From the NCBI GenBank assembly GCA_900539035.1, contig UQAU01000032.1:1-22705 (forward strand): a DNA stretch of 22,705 bases, in the 5' to 3' direction. The DNA comes from an uncultured Collinsella sp. GTDB lineage: Bacteria > Actinomycetota > Coriobacteriia > Coriobacteriales > Coriobacteriaceae. The position numbers and the translations under genes were made by a program. Shown piece by piece: positions 16,058 to 22,705 of the stretch (positions are counted from its first letter, which is position 1; each line of letters starts with the position of its first letter). A model generated the notes under the pieces. It saw nothing but the letters and a program-made list of their open reading frames with translations, did no database searches and had not been told where the DNA came from.

Positions 16058-17506
16058 ATGGCGATGTTAAATCAAAAAAACAAGGTGATGCGTGCGGACT
16101 ATGAGCAGTGGCGAGCTGGACAGGATGAGACGGCGGGTCGCATCGCGTCCGACCCCGATAGGCTCCTGTTCCATGTGGAGCCTGAGCTTGGCTGGCTCAA
16201 CGACCCCAACGGTTTGGTTCAGATTGGTGATACGTATCACATCTATCATCAATACGATCCTTTCGATGCTGCGCATGGCGGTCCAGTGCTTTGGAACCAT
16301 CTGACGACAAAGGATTTTGTGACGTACGAGAATCACGGCCCCGTGCTGTTCCCCGATTCCGATTTGGATTCGAGCGGAGCGTATTCTGGTTCTGCCTTTG
16401 TACGTGATGGCAAGATTCACTACTTCTATACCGGCAACGTCAAGCATTTTGACCGCGATGATTACGACTACGTGTTGACGGGCCGTGAGCAAAACCAGAT
16501 TCATATGGTTGCCGAGAATCCCGACGAATTGGGCGAGAAGCGCATGGCTGTTGGACCAGTCGATTACCCCGACGATATCGGTACGCACGTGCGCGACCCC
16601 AAGATCCTTGAGCACGATGGTATCTACTACATGGTTCTGGGCGCTCGTACGAAAGACGACCGTGGCTGCGTGCTTGTCTATACTTCGCGTGATTTAGGGG
16701 TCTGGAGCTATGCGACGCGCATTGAGCTGGACGAGAACTTTGGCTTTATGTGGGAGTGCCCCGATCTGTTTGAGCTCGATGGCGAGCTTATTCTCGTTTG
16801 CTGTCCGCAGGGTGTGCCTGCCGATGGTTGGCGTTACCGCAATCCGCATCAGTGCGTGTGGTTCCCTATCGAGGCCGATTGGGAGGCGCCGAGCTTTAAA
16901 ATCGTCGGGCAGGGCATGCCCCCGATGGTCGATGCCGGTTTTGATTTCTATGCTCCGCAGTCCTTTGAGGATGCTGCAGGCCGGCGTTTGATGATCGGAT
17001 GGTCGGGTTGCCCCGATGCGACGGCAGAAAACCCGACGGTGGCGCGCGGGTGGCAGTGCGCGTTGACGGTGCCGCGAGAGCTGAGCATGCGCGATGGTAA
17101 GCTCTGCCAGCAGCCGGCGCACGAGATTGAGAGGATGCGCGGCGACTGCGTTCGCGCGACAGGCGGTGAAACCGTTGAGGAGCCGGGCCGCCTGTTTGAT
17201 CTTGTGGTTTCCTGTGAGGGCGCCAAGATGGTCGAGCTCGAGATTCGCAAGGGTGTCTTTGTGCGCTATGCAGACGGGATGCTTACCCTCGACATGGGTG
17301 ACGAAGGCTATGGGCGCGACCAGAGGTCGATCGAGCTCAGCGAGCTTCGCGACCTGCGCGTGCTTTCGGACACTACGATGGTCGAGATTTTTGCAAATGG
17401 CGGCGAGGCGGCACTTACGAGCCGTACCTATTCGCCGGCGGTTTCGGCGATGGGGTTGCATGCCGAGGGTGCGGCATCGATGAATTTCTACCGCCTCGTG
17501 CATTAA
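16058..17506 (+). CDS. scrB: GH32 sucrose-6-phosphate hydrolase / beta-fructofuranosidase
   Basis: Cleaves sucrose 6-phosphate, the product of PTS uptake, to glucose 6-phosphate and fructose in the cytosol. The 482-aa protein has all canonical GH32 motifs: WLNDPNG with nucleophile Asp49, HVRDPK with Asp180, and MWECPD with acid/base Glu233. A C-terminal beta-sandwich domain follows from about 350, with the usual VEIFANGGEA segment near its end. No signal peptide is present. It is last in the operon after the EIIBC gene, which supports a phosphorylated substrate rather than free sucrose. The start is uncertain: ATG 16058 has only a weak GAGAAAG upstream; 16064 and 16088 are alternatives. The preceding hairpin may modulate its expression. 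Confidence 0.9.
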   Translation: MAMLNQKNKVMRADYEQWRAGQDETAGRIASDPDRLLFHVEPELGWLNDPNGLVQIGDTYHIYHQYDPFDAAHGGPVLWNHLTTKDFVTYENHGPVLFPDSDLDSSGAYSGSAFVRDGKIHYFYTGNVKHFDRDDYDYVLTGREQNQIHMVAENPDELGEKRMAVGPVDYPDDIGTHVRDPKILEHDGIYYMVLGARTKDDRGCVLVYTSRDLGVWSYATRIELDENFGFMWECPDLFELDGELILVCCPQGVPADGWRYRNPHQCVWFPIEADWEAPSFKIVGQGMPPMVDAGFDFYAPQSFEDAAGRRLMIGWSGCPDATAENPTVARGWQCALTVPRELSMRDGKLCQQPAHEIERMRGDCVRATGGETVEEPGRLFDLVVSCEGAKMVELEIRKGVFVRYADGMLTLDMGDEGYGRDQRSIELSELRDLRVLSDTTMVEIFANGGEAALTSRTYSPAVSAMGLHAEGAASMNFYRLVH

Positions 17507-17626
17507 CCGTGCATGGGGCACGATTGGACTTGCTGGGCGAAATGAATCGCAGTTGCCGCGGCCAACTACCGTTTATCGCGTATAGCGACCGTTTGCGGAG
17601 TAAGTAACACTTAGTAATAAACCGTG

Positions 17627-17632
17627 TAGAAT
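17627..17632 (+). promoter_or_regulatory. Candidate -10 for degV
   Basis: TAGAAT, preceded directly by TG, about 150 bp before degV. No convincing -35 is seen. It is listed because no terminator-like U-run separates scrB from degV and a separate promoter is expected for an unrelated gene. Confidence 0.25.
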
Positions 17633-17658
17633 CTCAGGTTAGCACGGAGTTTTCCAGG

Positions 17659-17697
17659 GAGACGCTGTCCTTTGTTGTGCGCAAGGGGCGGCGTCTC
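17659..17697 (+). other. Leader hairpin upstream of degV
   Basis: GAGACGC (17659-17665) pairs with GCGTCTC (17691-17697), with CCTT and AAGG pairing further in, and TTT follows. It resembles a weak terminator or attenuator in the region between scrB and degV. The stem is interrupted by unpaired bases. Confidence 0.4.
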
Positions 17698-17782
17698 TTT
17701 GGCGCTTGGACGCCGTTGTGCAACAGTGCGGCGGCGCGTGCCATGTATTGAAAAGCCAATGTCGAGATGGGTCGTGATAATA

Positions 17783-18637
17783 ATGGGCAAGTACGTAATC
17801 GTGGTTGAGTCTGGGTCGGATGTGACGCCGGAGCTCTGCGAGCGCTACGGCATCGTGCGCGTGCCCATGCATGTCACGATTGGTGACGAGACCGTCGAGG
17901 ACGGCTCCATCGATCCGCTCGAGATTTACTCGCGCTGCAACGAGTTTGGCGTAATGCCCAAGACCAGCGGCTGCGCGCCTGCAGATTTTGCGCACGTATA
18001 TGACCGTATCCATGCCGAGCAGCCCGATGCGACCATTCTGCATCTTGCGTACTCCGAAGTCACGACTTGCTCGCATCAGTCCTCCAAGATTGCGGCTAAG
18101 GGCCGCGACTACGTATTCTCCATGGATACGCGTTTTGTCTCGGTGGGCCAGTCGCTCGTTGCCGTCGAGACCGCCAAATACATCGAGGCTCACCCCGATG
18201 CCACCGTCGACGAAATTTTCGCCTTCACCAATTCGGTGATGGACCGTGTGCTGCTGGGCTTTGTTCCTACCGACCTAGCCTTCCTTAAGGCGGGAGGTCG
18301 TCTGTCCAACGTGGCATTCCTTGGCGCCCACCTGCTCAAGATTAAGCCCTGCATTGAGGTGACGGGCGGTAAGTTTGTGGCGACCAAGAAGTTCCGCGGC
18401 TCTATGCTCAAGTGCGCCCGCGCCTTTATTGACCACATGGTTGCGAAGGGCGAGATTGACTACTCGCACATTGGCCTGGCGTATTCGGTAGGCCTTTCCC
18501 AGGAGCTGCGCGACGACATGGAAGTCTATGCGCACGACCTGGGCTTTAAAGACGTTACCTGGACTCAGGTCGGCGGTGTCATCTCGAGCCATTGCGGCCC
18601 GACCGCCTTCGGTGCGGTGCTCACGCTCAAGGCGTAA
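17783..18637 (+). CDS. DegV-family protein (fatty-acid binding)
   Basis: A 284-aa cytosolic protein of the DegV/FakB type, which bind a fatty acid for phosphorylation by a FakA-like kinase in many Gram-positive bacteria. The N-terminal VIVVESGSDVTPE and the TSGCAPADF stretch (61-69, in the position of the family's TSxPS loop with head-group-binding Ser62) fit the family. A later SHCGPTAFG is the usual C-terminal glycine loop. No kinase gene is adjacent. The start is chosen by homology of the N-terminus (MGKYVIVVESGSD); there is no clear Shine-Dalgarno sequence, and upstream in-frame starts at 17759 and 17672 exist. The gene is flanked by sugar and PFL genes with no obvious functional tie. Confidence 0.88.
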   Translation: MGKYVIVVESGSDVTPELCERYGIVRVPMHVTIGDETVEDGSIDPLEIYSRCNEFGVMPKTSGCAPADFAHVYDRIHAEQPDATILHLAYSEVTTCSHQSSKIAAKGRDYVFSMDTRFVSVGQSLVAVETAKYIEAHPDATVDEIFAFTNSVMDRVLLGFVPTDLAFLKAGGRLSNVAFLGAHLLKIKPCIEVTGGKFVATKKFRGSMLKCARAFIDHMVAKGEIDYSHIGLAYSVGLSQELRDDMEVYAHDLGFKDVTWTQVGGVISSHCGPTAFGAVLTLKA

Positions 18638-18715
18638 AGGCTGTAGGCGAGCATTCTTCGCCTTCACATCTCGACATGGGCTCCCGTCACGGTAATGGGG
18701 GATAGATTAAAACGT

Positions 18716-18764
18716 GCCATTCTAGCCCGAGACGTTTAAACGCAAACGTATGGGCTAGAATGGC
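18716..18764. promoter_or_regulatory. Concentric palindrome upstream of pflA
   Basis: Outer arms GCCATTCTAGCCC (18716-18728) and its complement (18752-18764) are perfect over 13 bp. An inner pair ACGTTT / AAACGT (18732-18737 and 18744-18749) has nearly the same centre, and CGTTTAAACG within is itself a palindrome. TAGAAT, a -10-like hexamer, occurs in each outer arm on opposite strands. It ends 46 bp before pflA. It could be a regulator site and promoter for pflA, a degV transcript end, or both. Confidence 0.55.
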
Positions 18765-18810
18765 TCTGGCATTTATGTAGCTAAAATCAAAGAGAGGCAA
18801 GGTAGCGGGA

Positions 18811-19629
18811 ATGGCTGAGATGACGCTCGAGGGTGTGGACGCTCGTCCTGAGGACTCCGCGTTTGCCCTGGGCCGCGTACATTCGATTGAGACGATGGGA
18901 ACGGTCGATGGACCTGGCATCCGCTTTGTGGTGTTTGTTCAGGGCTGCCCCATGCGCTGTGCGTATTGCCACAACCCCGATACCTGGTCGGTTAACGGCG
19001 GTACCATGGTGACCGTCGAGCACCTGATGGACGAGTTCCAGAGCAACCATGAGTTCTACCGTAGCGGCGGCATTACCGTTTCGGGCGGTGAACCGCTCCT
19101 GCAGCCTGAGTTTTTGGCAGACCTGTTCCGCGTGATGCACAACAACCCCGACGGACGCGTACACACCTGCCTAGACAGCTGTGGCTATGCGTTTGACCCC
19201 AAGCATCCGGAGAAGTTCGATGCTGTGCTCAACGAGACTGATATGGTGCTGCTCGACATTAAGCATGCCGATCCGGTTGAGCACAAAAAGTTGACCGGAT
19301 GCGATCCTGCGCGCATCCTGGCGTTTGGCGATGAGCTTGCCCGTCGCAAGATTAAGGTCGTTATCCGTCACGTGGTGGTGCCGGGTATTACCGACACGGT
19401 GGAAGAGTGCGAGGCACTCGGTCGTCTGATCGCTCCATGGCATAACGTGGTGGGCCTGGAAATGCTGCCGTATCACACGATGGGTGTCGTCAAGTACGAG
19501 CAACTGGGCATTCCCTATAAGCTCGAGGGCGTGCCACAGATGGATACCGCGCGTATGCCCGAGTTGCGCAATGCCGTTATGGCCGGCATGAAAAAGCGCC
19601 GTGCGGAGCTCAAAAACGCCATCGGTTAA
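18811..19629 (+). CDS. pflA: Pyruvate formate-lyase activating enzyme (radical SAM)
   Basis: Installs the glycyl radical on PFL using S-adenosylmethionine and a 4Fe-4S cluster. In the 272-aa protein the cluster motif C-x3-C-x2-C is Cys46-PMR-Cys50-AY-Cys53, preceded by the family's TVDGPGIRFVVFVQG. The SGGEPLLQPEF segment is the radical SAM GGE motif. About 20 extra N-terminal residues precede the usual start. Here its target glycine is on the separate 83-aa protein, so it must act on either the isolated domain or the assembled two-piece PFL. It is unlinked from pflB by seven kilobases, unlike the usual pflBA pair, and follows its own palindrome-bearing upstream region. ATG 18811 is kept; the ribosome binding site is weak. 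Confidence 0.95.
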   Translation: MAEMTLEGVDARPEDSAFALGRVHSIETMGTVDGPGIRFVVFVQGCPMRCAYCHNPDTWSVNGGTMVTVEHLMDEFQSNHEFYRSGGITVSGGEPLLQPEFLADLFRVMHNNPDGRVHTCLDSCGYAFDPKHPEKFDAVLNETDMVLLDIKHADPVEHKKLTGCDPARILAFGDELARRKIKVVIRHVVVPGITDTVEECEALGRLIAPWHNVVGLEMLPYHTMGVVKYEQLGIPYKLEGVPQMDTARMPELRNAVMAGMKKRRAELKNAIG

Positions 19630-19669
19630 CAAGCCCCGTCCCAAATTGACTACCTTTTAAGATGCGCAA

Positions 19670-19702
19670 GGCACTCATTGGGGACAGACTTAAATGAGTG
19701 CC
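19670..19702 (+). repeat. REP-like hairpin with GGGGACA loop (copy C)
   Basis: Perfect 10-bp arms (19670-19679 and 19693-19702) enclose the 13-nt loop ggggacagactta. The loop closely matches that at 1434-1446, in both length and sequence, whereas the arms do not. It lies 40 bp after pflA. Confidence 0.65.
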
Positions 19703-19739
19703 CCTGGGCACCAAGTTGATTGCCAAAGAGCCCCGTCAA

Positions 19740-19804
19740 GTTGCGGTGGAATAGTTCTTGTTTTTCGGCTTATGCCGCCCAAACAGGAACTATTTCATCG
19801 CAAC
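19740..19804 (+). ncRNA. 24-bp structured hairpin, possible small RNA or mRNA leader
   Basis: Arms 19740-19763 and 19781-19804 pair at all 24 positions on the plus strand, with three of them G-U. The 17-nt loop contains a further CGGC-TTAT-GCCG hairpin. The opposite strand would have three A-C mismatches, which favours a plus-strand RNA. It sits in the gene-free stretch 19630-19963, between pflA and the beta-lactamase-like gene, with the REP-like hairpin upstream. No U-run follows directly. It could be a small RNA, part of the pflA 3' region, or a mobile hairpin repeat. Confidence 0.5.
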
Positions 19805-19963
19805 TGCGTTTTGGGTAGAGATGCGCAACAGAATTGGCAAAAATGCATAGAAACGCTTGTGGTTTCTTTAAAGACACCTTAAACGCCGCTGAATATCTTT
19901 GGAAAGAATTGCCTGCTCGGTATCATGCTGCTCGTATATAAACGGTGGCAGTCAGGAGACCAC

Positions 19964-21082
19964 GTGCGAAACATCGCATCGCGGGACGAGTATGTGCCGC
20001 AGCATGGCAGCAGATATAAGACGAAGGGCACGTCTTCGCGTGGCCTTGCCGGCGCTCGCATCCGCGTGAGGAAGATTGCCGCCATTGGGATGCTAACGTC
20101 GGCGGTTATTATCCTCGGAATTACCGTTAAAACCTACGCCTCGGAGCGAACGGGGCGCCCAGATGCGTCAACGGTACAGCTGCAAAACGAGAAGGTTTCA
20201 AAGTCCAAAGCGTCGGCAGATCAAGCTCTGTCGACGGCAGATCTCAAGACGAGACTTTCGAAGGCGGACTTCAACGATATCCCTTCGGGTGATACCGTTC
20301 GGACCTTCTCGTTGGTGGATAACAAGACTCCTGCCTTGGAGGATGAGAGCCTTGCCTCGCTCCAGGATGCCCTGTGTCGGGCGCAGGAGCTGGGCGATGT
20401 GGGTGTAGTGTTCTACGACCTATCGAGCGGTAGGGGCGTGACGTATAACGCTGATGTCGAGGTGTATGGAGCGAGCAGCTACAAAGCGCTGTATGCGCTC
20501 TATATTTGCGAGACGTTGGTCGAATCGGGGCAGGTGTCGCTCGATGGGCCTTTAGCCACGTATGGTGGTTACAGCATGGGCTGGCAGACGGTGCGCAACC
20601 TTATCGAGAATGCCGTCGTCAACTCAGACAACGATTCGTTTATCGCGTTACGCGCGGCGTTTGACCATGATGGCTATGAGGATTGGATTGCCAATCTGGG
20701 TGTTGATGACGAAACGGCACTGAATCCGATGAGTGATTTTCCGACCTACTGCCCGCGCACTTCTGCGAGGTTATGGCGTGAGATGAGCGAGTATCTGAGC
20801 ATGGATACCGAGACTTCACAGTGGTTGTCGGGCCTTCTGGCATCAACATCGCGCTCGTTTATTCGCGATGGCATTGCGGACGAGCAGGTTTTGGTGCGCA
20901 ACAAGGCAGGTTGGATCAGCGAGGACGGTTGCTATTCGACATGCGATGCGGGCCTTATCGACATCGATGGCCGTACCTATGTCATGAGCGTCATGACATC
21001 GATGCCGTGGAGCGACCGCTCGAGCGAGGTTACGGCTGCGATTGCAAAGGCTCTGTTTGATACGCGAGCTGCGCTGGCTTAG
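19964..21082 (+). CDS. Membrane-anchored class A beta-lactamase-like serine hydrolase
   Basis: A 372-aa protein with a basic N-terminus, one membrane segment (about 37-59), a low-complexity Ser/Lys/Ala linker to about 110, and an extracytoplasmic serine beta-lactamase/transpeptidase-like domain. The active-site motifs are SSYK (Ser171, Lys174), SDN (221-223), ETALN (250-254, fitting the ExxLN omega loop of class A enzymes) and KAG (314-316) in place of KTG. All elements of a class A active site can thus be placed. Function may be beta-lactam hydrolysis, but many such domains in Gram-positive bacteria act on cell wall or are uncharacterised. The GTG start 19964 is chosen because AGGAG lies five bases upstream; the in-frame ATG at 19925 lacks a binding site. 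It stands alone, with no regulator beside it. Confidence 0.8.
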   Translation: MRNIASRDEYVPQHGSRYKTKGTSSRGLAGARIRVRKIAAIGMLTSAVIILGITVKTYASERTGRPDASTVQLQNEKVSKSKASADQALSTADLKTRLSKADFNDIPSGDTVRTFSLVDNKTPALEDESLASLQDALCRAQELGDVGVVFYDLSSGRGVTYNADVEVYGASSYKALYALYICETLVESGQVSLDGPLATYGGYSMGWQTVRNLIENAVVNSDNDSFIALRAAFDHDGYEDWIANLGVDDETALNPMSDFPTYCPRTSARLWREMSEYLSMDTETSQWLSGLLASTSRSFIRDGIADEQVLVRNKAGWISEDGCYSTCDAGLIDIDGRTYVMSVMTSMPWSDRSSEVTAAIAKALFDTRAALA

Positions 21083-21160
21083 CGTGTTCGTTTGGCGAGG
21101 TCAAACAAAATGCTGGTACCATACCTTGGTTGAGAATTTCGTATAGGTTTGGGGAATGGT

Positions 21161-21901
21161 ATGGCTACCATCGCGATTATCGGTGCGCTCGAAAAAGAGA
21201 TCATGCAGATTAAGGAAGAGCTGAGCGACGTATGCGAGGCACGGGAGGCAGGCTTGACCGTTGTGAGCGGTGAGCTCGACGGCCTGATGATTGTCGCCAC
21301 AACGGCGGGCATGGGCACGGTGAATGCCGCTGCCGCGACGCAGCACCTCATTAGCAAGTATGCTCCGCAGGCTGTTGTGTTTTCGGGCATTGCGGGCGGT
21401 TTGAACCCCAAGCTCCATATCGACGATGTGGTCATTGGCAAACGCCTGCGCTATCTGGATACCGATACCGCGCTTATCGCCGAGTCCGCACCGGGGCTCG
21501 AGGAGTTTGGCTCGACGCCCGCGCTGGTCGATATTGCCGCCGAAGTGCTTGCTGAGCGTGGGTTTGTTGACGCTTCGAAAAATGCAGTCGCTTCGAACGA
21601 GGGCACCAAGCAGTTCCTGGTCGGCACGATTGCCACGGGTAACCGCTTTGTGACGGGCGCCACCATGCGCAACGACGCTATCGAGGCGACGCATGCCGAT
21701 TGTGTCGGCATGGAAGGTGCGGCAATTGCCCATGTCGCAACCAAAAATGGTGTCGATTGCCTGGTATTGCGCGCTATCAGCGATAATTGTGACGAGGCGT
21801 ACGATGCAATTTGCGAGCGAGAGTTCGATCTGTTCGAGTACGCGCGTGTCGCAAGTGACATTACGCTCGATATCGTCCGCCGTATTGCCGCTGCGCAATA
21901 G
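21161..21901 (+). CDS. mtnN: 5'-methylthioadenosine/S-adenosylhomocysteine nucleosidase
   Basis: Hydrolyses MTA, SAH and 5'-deoxyadenosine to adenine and the ribose moiety, in the cytosol. The 246-aa protein has the family landmarks AIIGALEKE with Glu11, VFSGIAGGL, VGMEGAAIAHVA with Glu185, and RAISDNCD with the catalytic Asp208. ATG 21161 follows GGGGA at five bases; a TTG at 21149 is rejected. Radical SAM enzymes such as the nearby PflA release 5'-deoxyadenosine, which this enzyme class is known to remove, so its neighbourhood is functionally sensible even though it is probably transcribed separately. It ends 38 bp before the GTPase gene, and the two may share a transcript. Confidence 0.95.
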   Translation: MATIAIIGALEKEIMQIKEELSDVCEAREAGLTVVSGELDGLMIVATTAGMGTVNAAAATQHLISKYAPQAVVFSGIAGGLNPKLHIDDVVIGKRLRYLDTDTALIAESAPGLEEFGSTPALVDIAAEVLAERGFVDASKNAVASNEGTKQFLVGTIATGNRFVTGATMRNDAIEATHADCVGMEGAAIAHVATKNGVDCLVLRAISDNCDEAYDAICEREFDLFEYARVASDITLDIVRRIAAAQ

Positions 21902-21939
21902 CGCGTCTATTTGTAAGAACCTACGACCAAGGAGTGTCC

Positions 21940-22533
21940 ATGGCCGATTCCATTAACTACCAGCTTGCCAAGTTCGTCGCCAGCTATGGCAAGGTTTCGC
22001 AGATTCCCGAGTCCACCTGCCCCGAGGTGAGCTTTGTCGGCCGCTCCAACGTGGGCAAGTCGTCGATTATGAACAAGCTATTTGGCCGCAAGAACCTAGT
22101 CAAGGTTTCCAGTACGCCGGGCAAGACGAGCAACATCAACTTCTTTGAGGCCGATGACGTGCATTTCGTGGACCTGCCGGGTTACGGTTTCGCCCGTCGC
22201 TCCAAGGCCGAGCGCGACCGCTGGGCCGAGCTTATCGGCGACTTTTTCGACTCCGAGCGCAGCTTTAACTTGGTCGTCTCACTGGTGGACATTCGTCACG
22301 ACCCCAGCAAGCTCGACCACGACATGATCGACTACCTTCAGGGCAACGAGTTCAACTTTATCGTCTGCCTCACCAAGGCCGACAAGCTCAGCCGCACCCA
22401 GCAGGCCCGCCAGGCAGCAGCCATCAAAAAGCAGCTCAACGTCCCGGCCGAAAACGTGATCATCACAAGCTCCCAAACCGGTGTGGGCATCGATGAACTC
22501 AAGCGCCGCATCGCCGAGGCATGCCTCTATTAA
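21940..22533 (+). CDS. yihA: Ribosome biogenesis GTPase YihA/YsxC (EngB)
   Basis: A 197-aa TrmE-Era-type GTPase needed for large ribosomal subunit assembly in other bacteria. Motifs: G1 GRSNVGKS (34-41), G2 Thr59 in SSTPGKT, G3 DLPGYG (78-83), G4 TKAD (145-148) and G5 TSSQTG (176-181). The length is typical. ATG 21940 follows AAGGAG at five bases, while the GTG at 21934 overlaps that site and is rejected. It closely follows mtnN and ends 172 bp before the window edge. No clear terminator is seen after it; the remaining sequence is GC-rich and holds a short GGGG-AGG-CCCC hairpin. Confidence 0.96.
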   Translation: MADSINYQLAKFVASYGKVSQIPESTCPEVSFVGRSNVGKSSIMNKLFGRKNLVKVSSTPGKTSNINFFEADDVHFVDLPGYGFARRSKAERDRWAELIGDFFDSERSFNLVVSLVDIRHDPSKLDHDMIDYLQGNEFNFIVCLTKADKLSRTQQARQAAAIKKQLNVPAENVIITSSQTGVGIDELKRRIAEACLY

Positions 22534-22685
22534 GTGCTCCAGCCTAGCAAGAGCCCCTATCAATAAAAAGCCAAACTATCAGCCCGGCGCTTTTACAGAG
22601 CGTAGGTCCCTGTAGCCGCCGCCAGCGAAGTTAACGTAGGGGAGGCCCCGGGCGATTAGCCCCCAAAATTAGCCCCGGCCGCCCG

Positions 22686-22702
22686 CCCCCCCCCCCCCCC
22701 CC
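22686..22702 (+). other. 17-base C homopolymer at the contig end
   Basis: Seventeen consecutive C residues just before the last base triplet. A run of this length exactly at a sequence end is more likely an assembly or sequencing artefact than genomic sequence. Confidence 0.7.
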
Positions 22703-22705
22703 GAG

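Noticed and set aside
19694..19882. A 62-aa open frame between pflA and the beta-lactamase-like gene
   Set aside because: It runs through the REP-like hairpin and the 24-bp hairpin, has no ribosome binding site, and its composition is not protein-like.
21090..21106. GTTTG / CAAAC hairpin between the beta-lactamase-like gene and mtnN as a terminator
   Set aside because: The stem is only 5 bp and is followed by A residues rather than T on the transcribed strand.

Overview
The window is a high-GC bacterial segment that most resembles a gut Coriobacteriia genome such as Collinsella. This is an inference from gene content, codon use and the anaerobic, sugar-fermenting gene set; there is no rRNA or marker search behind it. 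The 17-base C homopolymer close to the right end, and repeat-like sequence at the left end, suggest the window may be a whole contig.

Left part (1-6600, minus strand): a class I DAHP synthase (entry to the shikimate pathway) stands alone behind its own promoter. Upstream of it lies a 579-bp gene-free stretch holding a small hairpin repeat and a 239-bp MITE-like element with 37-bp imperfect terminal inverted repeats. Next is a tightly coupled operon, marR - ABC exporter half 1 - ABC exporter half 2 (4-bp and 1-bp overlaps). The two ABC proteins look like a heterodimeric exporter with one degenerate and one consensus ATPase site, under a MarR-type regulator.

Centre (6860-11750, plus strand): a short-chain dehydrogenase and a KDGT-family (2-keto-3-deoxygluconate type) permease are followed by pyruvate formate-lyase. 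The PFL is split. The 683-aa large protein carries the Cys-Cys active site but stops before the glycyl-radical domain. That domain is encoded as a separate 83-aa protein 85 bp downstream, with its own ribosome binding site and an intergenic region rich in inverted repeats. A large concentric palindrome with perfect 30-bp arms follows.

Right-centre (11850-17500, plus strand): a LacI-family regulator, a divergent GH32-like hydrolase, a PTS EIIBC permease and a canonical GH32 sucrose-6-phosphate hydrolase form a sucrose/fructoside locus. Four copies of one operator-like sequence (AAACGNTTGACAT) lie in front of lacI and of the first hydrolase, so the local LacI protein probably controls both units.

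Right part (17780-22530, plus strand): a DegV-family protein, the PFL-activating radical SAM enzyme (pflA), a membrane-anchored class A beta-lactamase-like protein, MTA/SAH nucleosidase and the GTPase YihA/EngB. Together the sugar uptake, hydrolysis and PFL genes describe anaerobic sugar catabolism to formate and acetyl-CoA. The most notable items are the two-piece PFL and a set of structured intergenic elements: hairpins sharing a GGGAC-containing loop, concentric palindromes, and hairpins whose arm differences are all G-U compatible.
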